From Aporrectodea caliginosa (Eukaryota > Annelida > Clitellata > Crassiclitellata > Lumbricidae): 64,000 bases of DNA. Position numbers and translations under genes: made by a program. Where the stretch lies: the NCBI GenBank assembly GCA_020284085.1, contig JACEVL010000833.1, positions 227,001 to 291,000 of the forward strand. The letters are read 5' to 3'. Each line of letters starts with the position of its first letter. The stretch's first letter is position 1. The notes under the pieces are model-generated. The model was given only the letters and a program-made list of their open reading frames with translations, was not told the DNA's origin and ran no database searches. Shown in pieces: positions 12,465 through 25,500 of the stretch.

Positions 12465-15400
12465 GCTTCTCTCTGTCTGTCTGTCTCTGTCTCAAGCTCT
12501 GTGTGTCTCTCTGTCTCTGTGTCTTTCTCTCTGTCTTGGTCTCTCTCTGTCTTACTCTCTGTCTGTCTGTTTGTCTGTGTGTCTCTCTCTCAAACCTGAT
12601 GTGGTCAAATCTTTGTTAACTCAGTCTGCCACATCTATTTCCTTAACTTGTAACAAACTTAAATTTAACAAAGTATTGCCATTGTTTATGTTGACGTTTA
12701 TCCTGTTTGAAATGTTTACAAACAAACCAAACAGATCAGAAAGGACATCTAAACTATTTCCTGTTTGTTGTCAAGAAGATTGTAGCTGTTTGTCAGAATG
12801 ATTTCTTTCTGAAACCCCAATTTAACCGAAAAGGTATGCCTCTGAGAAGTACTAGAAGGGTACTTCAGAAATGCCTACTTACGTTCACACATACAAACTA
12901 TGTTTGTACCACACATACAAACTATGTTTGTATCGCGCCTCAACACATGTATTGATTTTCAAGTAAGTCACAAAGGCGCTGTTCGCATGACTATCTAATC
13001 GACTAAATCAAATGCATTGTCAAGCACTTTTGTAAATTTCTAGCCATCGTGTAAATTTAGCATTCATAGTGGCGCCAGGAGAATGGCAATTTAATAATGC
13101 CTATAAATTGTACCTGTCTGGTAATGCCTTTGTACTGGCTTTGTTCTCTAATTGTGTACATTCAGTGCAAGGAAATAATTAATGGGTTGGGGAGGTTCTG
13201 TGAGCATAAATTATTACTGAAGGTTGTTTCGTGTTCCCATTTAGTACTCTCTCTGATTGTACAACTTGTTTTTAAATAAAAGTGTAATATATGTTCGTCT
13301 GCTATCGGCTCTGGATTCCACAACCCTAGGAGCCATTTGACTCCAAACTAAAGATTGACAGAAGTCTTACGGTTTTTGTGACCTCTTGGTAACTTTCACA
13401 GCCCACAACTCTACTGTGGCACTGCTCTACTTCTTTGAGACTGTCTGTTTGTTTATGTTTGTTTATCTGATTTCATAGTGTTGGATCTTTTTTACTCTGT
13501 GTGGCAGACTGTCTCATTAACGTTTACCAAACTTAACTTGAACAATGTATTGCCTCGCAGTGTGTTCTAGACTTTTCATCATTCTTGTTTAAGCCATGGC
13601 TTTTTTACCCCACTCCTATTTTTGTATTCACCCTTTTATGCAGCCTTATTCTTTTTGTCTTGCCTCAGAAATGGTGAGTGCAAGTCGAATGGACCATGCA
13701 CGTAATGATAACCTTCAAAGTGTGCACCTTTTAAAGGTACATACTTAAAAATACATACTATACAAATGTTTAGTTACATTATATCAAATTACAGTACATT
13801 CCATTTCAGTGCACTGTATATGGTATCAAGACATGTATATATCTCCCCTCGTTTAAATCCTCAATCCTCGCAGATAATCTTGTCATCACTGTCATTATCA
13901 GTGCTAGACGCCAGCCATTCAATTTTGTCAGCAGTGGCTGTGATTGAATGATCTCTGTTCCTTTTTTTGATATGTTATCAGGTGCAGTGTTTCTTTCCTG
14001 TTATTTCCAAGTCTTGTTATCGTATCTAATAATTTATAAACCACCTGTCACAGAATAATTATTCAGAAATGCTCTCAGCACGGAAGCCCCAGGAAAAACG
14101 CCTTAAAAGAGCAATAGTCATTTGTTTATCCCTTAGTGAGGGGGAAAGTCATTCCAAATGGAGGGACCCACCACAGCGAACGCCCGGTGTTGGGCCAGAG
14201 CAGTCCTATAGTCTTAGGAACAAAAAGATCTAGCCGATCTGAGGAGCGCAAAGAGCGAGATGAGGATGCAGATAACGGCTTTCGCATATATAGTCTGAGA
14301 ATTATTTCAGGAGTCGGGACACTGCCTAGCTGGTATTTGGAGACCAGAAAGAGGATCTTATGTATTCTTTGTTATGTCTGCTTTTCTGTGTTTGTGCTGT
14401 CTGTCCGGTGTGTGGTCATTGTCTGCCTTTGTCTTCCTCAGTTGATCTAGTTCTGCTGTAAGTCGAGATAGCTGTGTTCAATCTACTTAGAGACATAGAT
14501 TTTCTTCCTTGCATTACATTATAAAATACATCACACTGAATTGGGAATAATGAAATACATTACTAGTGCAGTCTCCAGTTAAGTCCACACTGTGTTAATA
14601 GGCTGCCATGTCTCATTGTGCCAGATTCCTCACTCAGCATATGGCATGTTAACAAATACGTTACTTGCTTGCTTATTTACTTTGTTTTGACTGGTTATGG
14701 TGGGATGTGGCGCCCTCTTTGCCTCATTTTAAGAGGTACTTGGGCTGCTTGTCCCTTAAGTTTGGCATTGGTGTTTCCACATGTAGTTTACAAAGACATC
14801 TGCATTGGATGCACATATGTGACACTATGGGGGCTAGTGCTAATGTTCCAAACATTTACATAATGCCCACCTATAGAGGAACCTCTTAGACTCTCTGTAG
14901 CACTTGCTGGTTGATGTTAAAGTCCAGTAGGAATGTCCAGTGTCCGTGTGGGTAAATGATGCTTGTGGGAATTCAGAAGTAACACAAGGAGATGTTTCTT
15001 AAACAAATCTGTTCAATGATGGATTGTACTTGCATTTCAAGTAGTGTTTCGTGTGAAAAACTATGGGGCTTTGTTTAACTCTGCACGCCACAAAAACTGG
15101 TGAACCAATATAAATATATCCAAAAACTCTTTCTTTGGGGTAAGTTCAGAAACCGACCCATTTGAGAGACTGCTCACCAGAACTCAGTGCATGGGTTACC
15201 TATCAGTTGCAACACGAGTTGGTTTGGCGGAGGACCTGGTTGCTCCAGATGGTAGTTTGGAACGACTCGCACATCCTTCAAGGCCTTTTCCAACCAAGGA
15301 ATAGTCGACGTCACGGCCTCAGGACTCAAGTGCACAACTTTGAACTTCTGTACGATAGGAATTTCAAACATATTTTCCGAGCCCCCAAAGCTAACGATTA

Positions 15401-17698
15401 ACCAACATTGCAATGATTACTCCCTCCAGTATTCTGTCTCAATGTCCAAGATTGCCGTGTGCAATGCCGACCTTAGGCACAGGCAAAGCAGGCAGTTGCC
15501 TGGGGTGCAAAATTTATGGGTGCCAGTGTGTGTTTTAACAGTTTTATGTTTTTCACTTTTTAGCCATTTTTGCAATTACAGTGATTATTTTCATAGTAAA
15601 ACCAGACGCCTTTCAGTTTTGGTAAACTGAAACCTGAAGGAGAAAAACTGCAAGCAAAAAGGATTTCTGATTGCTTCAACAAATAATTCTTTGTAATAAA
15701 TAAATATTTATTTTTCGGTAATTCAAAGTGTTTTTACTTTTTACCATTCCCAAAAATTCAAATTATCAGGGTTGTCTGTAGTAATGAAAAATCATAATAA
15801 TAATAATAATAATAAATAACTCATTTGAGCGTAATGTTTTTCTGGTTTCTGAACATTCCTCATTGGGTTGTGACTTGAGGTGGACCGTGGAGTGGGGGTC
15901 AGAGGGCGCCAAATGTATGCTTTGTCTGGAAACCATTAGGAATAGGGCCGGGCCAAGCTGTGTGCCAAATCTATTGCATAATAAACGATTATATATAGAA
16001 GTACAAAGTCTTAGGGAGGCATTGCATAATGGGTCTGAATGAATGAATGAATGAAATAATGAATGAATGATGAATGAAGTCATTATTGTTGAATAAGAAA
16101 TAAAAGCTCATGAGTGTTGAAGTGCAAAACGTATGTAATCAAATTGATGCTTGACGAAAAGGAGGCCTTGCACATCAACATCTGTTACTTGACAGTTGAT
16201 TATTTTTAGAAGGCTCAAAACCACTGCTGCGTTTTCTATATTTAGCTAAAAGACGGCAATGCAACAACAACGGTACGGAGTGCTCTTGAACAAGCTGGTG
16301 CCCTGTGCTTGGCTTTCGAGCGGTGCTTTAGAAACTTGGAGATTATGATTACGATTTTTATTAATTAAATTAACCAAGCTCGTTGTCCCTTATTACGAGA
16401 TATGAAGGGGTGTTGGGAACTGCCTCCTCACCTGACTGATTGTCTGCCTTGAGTACTAATTGGTTACTGCTGCTGAAGAAAGGCAGATGTTGGACTTGAT
16501 GCTAATTGAATAAGGAAGTAGGGATGCTAATTGCTCCTATCCACCAACGGCTGTAGCAATTTTCATAAACAACCACTGGCATGGTGAGACATGCCAAAAA
16601 TTCCTTTTTCAGTAATCTATCATTTTAGCGCCGTAAATTATTCGCCCACTGTAGCATGTCATTTCAGGGGCAAAATTAATTTCAACGTTATTTCAGTGTT
16701 AAATAAGCACAAAACAACCAGAAAAAATGTGCAGGGAAAAACCAGAATAACAGGAAGCTAAAGCTGGTATTCGTGAACTTTGGTTAGTTCCCTTCTTGAG
16801 TTCAGTAGAATTTTGAATGGTCGTTTGTTGTGATAAACATGTTCTAAATATATATTTCTGTTGTCATGTTGTCATTTTTAATACATTATATAACTACTGG
16901 TACACCCATTTCGTAGAAGTACGTCTGTATTTTTCATTTAGGATGATGAAACGATAGGTTATAATGGTGGAATAATTTACGAAGCTAAAGCTTTAGATGA
17001 CCCCTTTTTCATTGTCTACATTTGCACTTCTGATATGCTTCTGTGAAAAGGTCTGCTAGACAAATATGTCGTGCAGTGAAGTCTCTGATGGTTTGGGTGA
17101 CTTTAGTTGAGTAGACAGAATGCCAACTGACCCAATTCCACACAAGACGACTGTGTTTAAAATTTAAAGGAAAGAGAACAAAGGTTGACCAAGACTGCAC
17201 TGGATCGACAACAGCAACATAAAATGTGGACACAATGACGCTTGGACTGACATTAAGAGGAGCACTGGACATGACAATGGACTGAGCACAATGGAGATCA
17301 TTTATTCATACCCATTATCCCAAATGGCTGGCATCAGGAACGGCTGGTGATGATGATGATGATGACGACGACGACGACGGTAATGATGTGACACAACTGC
17401 TCTGCTTCCACTTGCTCCTCTAATGGCCACCAATTATTGCTAATGTACATTTTCATCTCTGCCTTACTTCCTGGTTCGAACCTTCTTCATGCAGAAGAAA
17501 TTCAAGCTTCAAGCATTGTAGCATGTATAGAGGAGAGATTGTTAAGGTAGCTGGATTTCTTTTGTCATGGCTGAGCCTCAAGCCCTCAACTCAACCCACG
17601 CCTCCCACTAATCCTCTGTGGACTGATGCTGACCACTGTACCTAGCAGCGAAGCCATCATCACAACATGTTACTTATAGAATCTGCAGACAGAAATGC

Positions 17699-17731
<33 letters not shown>

Positions 17732-18963
17732 GGCAGACAGACTGTTTTGATATTGTGGGACAAATAGCTCTTGAAAATGATGGAGACATATAGACACAGG
17801 CAGGTACAGAGAAAGGCAGTCAGACAGACAGGCATGCAGGTTGGCCGACAGATATACAGGCAGATAGAGAGACAGTCAGACAGACAGGCAGACAGCCATG
17901 CAGACACTGTAATCACGTAATGAACCACAGACTGGCACAGTGGTATTGTTGATGAGTGATCAATAGTGGCTGGAATTCTTTCTTGGGTGAAACTTGACCC
18001 ACAAAAGAAATTCAAGAGTGGCAGAGGATGTCAGCGCTTTGCTCCATCCTGTTGATGTTTTTCTCTTTTCATCCATCTGTTTTCATCTGTTCCGTCTTCT
18101 GCTTTTGAGCTATTTTGATATTGTGGGACAAATAGCTGTTGAAAATGATGGAGACATTTTCTGCATTCTTTGTAGGGTTTTAAGGCTTCCGGTCATTTCT
18201 GTGGCTGAAAGAGATAGCAGAAGAGGAAGGAAAACAGTCCCTTGGGCTAGCCTGAGAGGCAGCCATTGGTATGAAGTGTTAGCGACTTCATTTTCTTAGC
18301 CTCGGCATATAAGGGCGGGTGGCCAGTCCTCTCCCTCGCCGTCTCATCTTCCCACCGATAGTGTACAGTCATTGTACTCATTGTAGCTGAGTTGGCTAGG
18401 GGTGAAGATGGAGCAGAAATCTAGAACCAAATTTCTGCCCTGTCAGGGATTTGAACCCGACCTCTCAATTGACAGTCCAGCAAGGTAACCTCTACATTAT
18501 CGAGCACCCCTCACCCCCCCCAACACCCCCACCCAGCTGATGAATAAAGAAACAAAAATGTTTCTCTGAATCATTTTATCTCGCTCCCACACCATGAATG
18601 GACAAATGTCTGTTTCTTTGTTCTACTCTTTGTCTGTGTCTGTGTTCTGCTGCCAGTTGTATTTGTGAATAGACCTCAAGTGGTGACTCAATCTCTGTTC
18701 TCGCTGTCTCTGTGGTTTGTTCATTCCTTGTATCCGTGGCTGACTAAGTTTCTCAATTTAATTCAAATAATCTGGAAACCAAAATGCTTTCCTAATGCCC
18801 ACCGTTTGACCTTATACATGACACACCACCTCGTTTGACCTATGACCTGTTTAGCTTTGGGATCATGCCCTATAGTTCTCTGCCTCCACTGCAGGTTCTA
18901 GATAAAGAATATACATACATGCATACGTACATACATACAAGCATACACACACATACATACTTG

Positions 18964-19021
<58 letters not shown>

Positions 19022-19493
19022 TTACTATATAAATACTTGCTATATATATTTGCGTGCATATATACAGTATATATATAAAGGGCAAGATATGTTGGCTGAT
19101 GTGGGTATGAATGGCTGATGGGTGCTTTCTTGCATGGGAAATCTGTAAATAAACTGATATTTGTATCTATAAGCTTACATAAAGAGTGTATATTTGTAAC
19201 AGCTTTGAAAGGTCTATATACACTTGTGTGTATTTATATATTTTTGTGAATATGCAAGTATATGTATATATATATACATGCATATATACAGATGTATATA
19301 TATATATATATTATGTATGTATAATAAATGCATGAAAGTTCAGACTGTGTTTGGTTGGGTTACATTCTCTGGTCAGTCAGCCAGCCAGCCAATGAAATGT
19401 TATGAAAGTTCTGTAAACTTGTGTCATTGGTTGGGTTGGCCGTTCTCTGGTCAGTTTCAGCCAGCCAGCCAGCCATGTGTTTGTGTGTGTGTG

Positions 19494-19544
<51 letters not shown>

Positions 19545-22500
19545 TTCAGTTTATGTGTGTGTGTGTTTTATAGCTCCTTTTGAGGATTTTCTTGAAGCTG
19601 TGTGTGGGTTTACCTAGCCAATGTGTGTCTGTCTGTTTTCTGTTTGTCTTCAGTTTATGTGAGTCTCTGTCTGTATCTGGCCAGTTTTATAGCTCCTTTT
19701 GAGGATTTTCTTGAAGCTGCTTTCTGGTTGTCTTTTGGGTTTACCTAGCCAATGTTTTCCGTCTGTCTGTCTGTTTCTGTCTGTCTGTCTGTCTATGTCC
19801 GTCTATCTGTCTGTCTGTCTCTGTCTGTCTGTCTCTGTCTGTCTGTCTCTGTATGTCTCAGTATGACTCTGTCTGTCTGTCTCTGTCTGTCTGCTCTATG
19901 TCTGTCTGTATTTCTTTGTACTCTTTACCAGAAAGAGAAACACATCTTTACTTGGGGTGTATGGCCGCACTATGCAGTGATTAAGCTCTTGTACGACAGT
20001 ATTTCGATGCACAACTCTAGAAGTTTATAATAGAAGCAGATTATGGATTGAGGTGCACGTTAAGAATTCATCTGGTCGCATTGGTGGAGGTTGTGACGAA
20101 AAGATAAGAGGACAAAAATAGATTCTAAACTCTGTGCTTTTTTGTATTGAGACATAAACTTATAAATAACAGAACAAAATGTAAGTAAATTTTTAAAATC
20201 CTAATGCTGTGATTAACCCAATAAAGATAAAGTCATGGGAAGCAATTTAGATATAGGTGTTGACCTGAATCAGCTTCTTAGGGGAAACCATGGTTCAGTT
20301 CAGTGACATGTAAATAGGTTGGAGAGTGTTTGAGAAACAAAGAAGAAAAGGCTCGAGAGAGAGAAAGGACTGGACACCCGCCCTCATACGCTGAGGCTAA
20401 GAAAATGAAGTCGCTAACACTTCATACCCATGGCTGCCTCATGGCTAGCTTAAGGGACTGCTCTTCCTCTTCTTCTTCACTCAAACTGAGCATCTTGATA
20501 ATGGCACTATGACGAGAATGGATGGACATGCTTAAAAGGCAGACGTAGCAATTTCAATCAAGTCCTGACCCTTGCAATTTGGTCATTTGTGGCTTTGCTT
20601 TGATATTTCTTTCTCTACAGTGAATAATTTGTTTCTGTCAGGCAATATTTCTTCTAGGATTTCGTGTCTGGTAGCAGCTTGAAATTCTGTTGTTTCAGTG
20701 TTGGTTGGATTTTATAATGATCCTAATTACAGTTGGTCAAATGTATAGGAAGTATTGGTTGCATGCGATCACATGAGGCCACTGAAGAGCTGAGAGCTCT
20801 GCCATATTTAATAGCCTTCATCTCGTGAGTTATTGACTTAATACGAAAACTGGAAGCGGTAGCTTTGGAAAGGGATCCGAAAATAGCGCCAGCTCTACCA
20901 GTTCTGTAGACTCTGGGTAATGTGTGGACTAGTCAAAAGGATATTTGACGACTACTTAATCAGTTAATGGAGCCATTATGGCTTTGTAGAATCCAGCCGA
21001 GCTACTTACTACACAGGAACCAAATTATCGGAATTTGATTGCTCTGTCTTTGTCTGTCTGTCACAGTGGGACAGTTTTATTATTTGGCTTTGCAGAGTGT
21101 GTGGAGGCTTTGAACAGTTGCCTCTTTTAATCTGGTTTGTGATGACTGGGGTATGCTGCTGGACAATGCAGAGGAGAGAATCTGTATACAGTATACGAGA
21201 AATGTAAATGTACACGATTTTATATGACTCTGCTCATTTTTCAATGAATTGATCGGGTGAGATCCTTCACCACTGCTGCCCGTTTGAATGGACGCCACTC
21301 CATGTAAGGTCCCCGTGTACGGACCGTGCTAGTCCGAGATTTAAATCTCTGAAATAAGCCAGTATCGGGATGCGAACAGCAATCTGCACGCTGAATGAAT
21401 TACCTATGATTGCAGGATTCAGGAATTTCAAGGCTGCGAAAATAGCAATTAAGAAATGAGACAGTACTTGGAAAGTAACTGTGTTGGACAAAGACTGCTA
21501 CGATTATTGGTCATCTATGTCTGTATGTGAGGATTCTACCTAAGGCTCTACTGGTATATGTGAGGTTTCAGGGAAAGAGAAACAAAGGAAACCACCACTC
21601 ATTGGAAGAACTGTATCATCATCATCAGCAGCAGCAGTTCCTGAAGCCAGCCATTTGGCAGTGATTGGTACGAATAAATGATCTCCAACAGTATGCACAA
21701 AGGATGATAACACTTGAATTAAAAATGGGACAAACATGGGACTTGGAAAATTATCAAGAAGAATGAAGAATTCATTCCCATCCCTCCCTGCCAAATGGCT
21801 GGCAAGTGGCATCAGGAGTTCTCCATGGTGGTTGACAGTGTGGTGGTGGTGCTGTTGGTGATGGTGGTGGTCAGGGTGGTTGTGGCGGTGGGAGTGGCAA
21901 CGATGATGGGTATGGGTGTGGTCATTGTTATGGCTGTGGTCGTGGTAGTGGGTGGTCGTAGTGGTTGTGGTGTTCATGGGGTGATTATGATAATGAGTTT
22001 TACAGCACTGGCAGTGTTCTTTGTCTGTTTATTGGTGGGTGACCGTGGGTCATATTTATGTAATGTAATTGTAATTGTAATTATATAGCGCCCCTTCAAG
22101 ATATCTACTCAGAGACGCTCTCAGCTGTAGCCTATAGATGATGTTAAATGTCATTACAAACGAATGTATTACATCAGTTGGCAAAATAGTGCACAGTAAG
22201 CTGAAAGAGTCACCAGTGGCGGGCCTACGCACACATGAGGAAGCAACCAACGGATTCCCATCATTGCCATCAACAGCTGAGGATGGCATGGATGTTGAGA
22301 GTTTCTGGGCCAAGTGGCATGGACAGAGTACAGCGACAATGTATGTTCAAATCCTGATTCTACTGGTGCCATTAAATTTTATGAGCTGCATACAAACTAT
22401 AAAGAATGATTTATCCAGCTTCTGTTATGTTGTTGACTGTTTTTCGATTTCTTTTTTCAGATCTTTTTCTTATGTTTTGGCCAAGTCATTTGCTAACAGT

Positions 22501-25500
22501 CTTTGAGTCCAAAGTCCAGTTCCAACACTTGTCTCTTCCTGTTAGGTATTTTCTCCATGCTCAATGCACGGAGCTGTACTTTGATCGGCTTTGATGTTCG
22601 GGCAACGGTTGTTGACCCGTTAGATAAGGTAGATGAATTAGCTGCTGTTTAGGTCAATCTAACAGTTGGTTAGAATGGATTGGTTTAGGTAATGGCCATC
22701 ATCAGTTCCTGACGCCAGCCAATTTGGTGGCAATGGACCGGAATAAATTATCTCCATTTTTTCCTAGTCCAATGTTTCTCTCAGTGTGTTAGTCCTGGTC
22801 TTGTATTGTCCATCAGTCTTTGTCTTCCTATGTTTGTTTGTCTTTCCTTTGAGTCTCGCCTGTAGTGCATTGTGTGGAATTCGGTCAGCGGGCATTCTCC
22901 CCCATATGGCCAAACCATCGGGCTTATTGTTTGTTTGTCTAACAGAGTTCTTTACATAGCTAGGTACTGTCTTATGCCATCATTTCTGATTGTCTGTGGT
23001 TTTTAAGTTCTGAAGTTTTTTTGTAGCCAGCTCATTTCTGCCGTGAGAATTCTTTTCTCGTCTTTCTTTCACATTGTCCAGCATTCTGATTGGTAGGCCT
23101 ATATGGAAATGGGTTTTATCATCGTCTCATATAATTCTTGTCGTGGATTTTGTTGTTATTTATCCGCTTCTCTTTATCCTCTTTTTGATTTAAGTTTAAC
23201 CTCTTTTAAACAGAATCTGTGCTTTGCACTGCATTGTTCTAATCCAATATTGAGCTCACCAGTCACCACTAGTGACTCTTCTAGTTTTCTGTGTAAATTT
23301 CTGTTCGTAATGACAGTTAACATCAATCATGTTAGCACAGAGTGTATAAATGGCACCACGTAAATTTCTAATTATTTTTTCTATTGTTGTCATCATTCCA
23401 GTCTCTGATTACAATTTGATATCTTAAATACATTTAGAGTAGAATGAGATTAGGTTAAGTAGAATATATTAGATTAGATTAAATAAATTATAATACCGTT
23501 CGTATAGCTTGGGGATTGCATTGATGAAGGCTTGAAGTTAATTTGATGTATGCTAGTGAGAAGTGCCATTGAGCAATTCTGAAGAGTTGCAGTGCGTATG
23601 CTCAGTGCATGCCTTACTGTCGAGATCTACCTTACTGTACTGTATACATTACCGGATAACATTAAAGTACCAGAAAGCACATCCTCTGTACACTTAGTGG
23701 CCTTAGACTTGTCATGGCCTCAACTACGTTTAAGTGGCCTCAGACTCCTTGGCCTTACACGGGAAGGCACAAGGTTGTGCAGAGCTCTGTAATGAGGAGA
23801 GTGTGGTCGTTTTTCAGTTTGTTGTTTGCTTGGCCAGTGTGGTCTCCAAAGGCATTTTGTTTAGAAGTGTGTCTTTGATTGATGCGCTGTGTGCAGACAG
23901 TGCAGCCATCAGGGGAGTATTGGCTTAATTATGGCTATCAGAGGAAGTGGCTCGAGCATCTCTTTTGGCCTCACTGCTGCTCTTACATGAACCGTCGACC
24001 TAATGAGTAAGTGTTGTCAGCTGGAACCACTTGCCTGTTCTATGTCACTTTTTAACCAGATAATATACCATACACTAGATGAACAGCTGAATGTGGGGAA
24101 CTTTACCACTCGCTAACTGAGTTCTCCTTATCCTCCTTGTCCTTCTTCTCATTCGCATTCTTCATCGCATTCTTCTATTTCGCATTCTTCTTCTTCTTTG
24201 AATTCTTCTTCTTCTTCGCGTTCTTCTTCACGTTTTTCTTCTTCTTTGCATTCTTCTTCTTCTTCGCGTTCTTCTTCTTCGCGTTCTTCTTCGCGTTCTT
24301 CTTCGCGTTCTTCTTCTTCGCGTTCTTCTTCTTCTTCGCGATCTTCTTCGCGTTTTTCTTCTTCTTTGCATTCTTCTTCTTCTTTGCATTCTTCTTTTCC
24401 TTCGCATTCTTCTTCTTCTTTGCATTCTTCTTTTCCTTTGCATTCTTCTTTTCCTTCGCATTCTTCTTTTCCTTCGCATTCTTCTTCTTCTTTGCATTCT
24501 TCTTTTCCTTTGCATTCTTCTTTTCCTTCGCATTCTTCTTTTCCTTCGCATTCTTCTTCTTCTTTGCATTCTTCTTTTCCTTTGCATTCTTCTTTTCCTT
24601 CGCATTCTTCTTCTTCTTTGCATTCTTCTTTTCCTTCGCATTCTTCTTCTTTGCATTCTTTCTTCTTCTTTGCATTCTTCTTCTTCTGCGCATTCTTCTT
24701 CGTCTTTGCATTCTTCTTCTTTACATTCTTCTTTGCATTCTTCTTCTTCTTTGCATTCTTCTTCTTCTGCGCATTCTTCTTCGTCTTTGCATTCTTCTTC
24801 TTTACATTCTTCTTTGCATTCTTCTTCTTCTGCGCATTCTTCTTCGTCTTTGCATTCTTCTTCTTCTTTACATTCTTCTTTGCATTCTTCTTCTTCTTGT
24901 TCTTCTCAGATAGGATGGCCTCTGTACTAATGAAACTGAGTTCCCGAATCGGAAAAGAAACAGGTGTGATGCTCACAACATGACTTCAAAATTTTGCAAT
25001 GAAAAACCTTCAACAGATTACAATTTTAACTTTAAGTGCCATCAACAGACGCCTTGTACCTTTGGCAATGTCACTGTAGAAGTCGTTAGATTACATTTGA
25101 TTTAAGAAGATATTTTTTCAAGCTAGCATGGTCTATATATGAGAAACCTAAATTGGTGTGGTGCCCATTCTAACACAATAGAAGAAATTTATAGGCCTGC
25201 ATACATACACATTATTACACAGATCTCTGTATCAGTCTCTCTTGCAATTACATGAATTCATAGACTATTACCATGTTACCATGATTATTATGTTAGTTCA
25301 AGGCTATGCCTGCAATGTGATGTCTTGCAGAGGACTTCTCTAATTATTATAATTAGTAACTTATATTATGGCGGTGTATAATGCATGAGGCATCAGCGGA
25401 AGGCACCCTAAAACGAAGCCATATAATCAAGTCGGTGAGGATATAGGCCTATAATTATATAACTGTTGATGCACTGAGGTTAAAAAGACTGCATAATCAT

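Noticed and set aside
12013..12801. Long open frames of 100-210 codons on both strands
   Set aside because: They follow from the TCTG/TCTC period; composition is only Ser/Leu/Cys/Val or Arg/Thr/Asp and there is no coding signal.
15462..15960. An 8-bp target duplication for the first MITE copy
   Set aside because: Candidate flanks (gccgtgtg and tgtgccaa) do not match; the ends are probably altered.
21540..22088. His- and Val-rich ORFs of 97-145 codons
   Set aside because: Produced by the GTG/CAC trinucleotide tract.
24137..24983. Six open frames up to 275 codons, Lys/Glu-rich on the minus strand
   Set aside because: The frames are open because TTC/GAA with GCA contains no stop in any phase; no splice sites, start context or non-repetitive coding.
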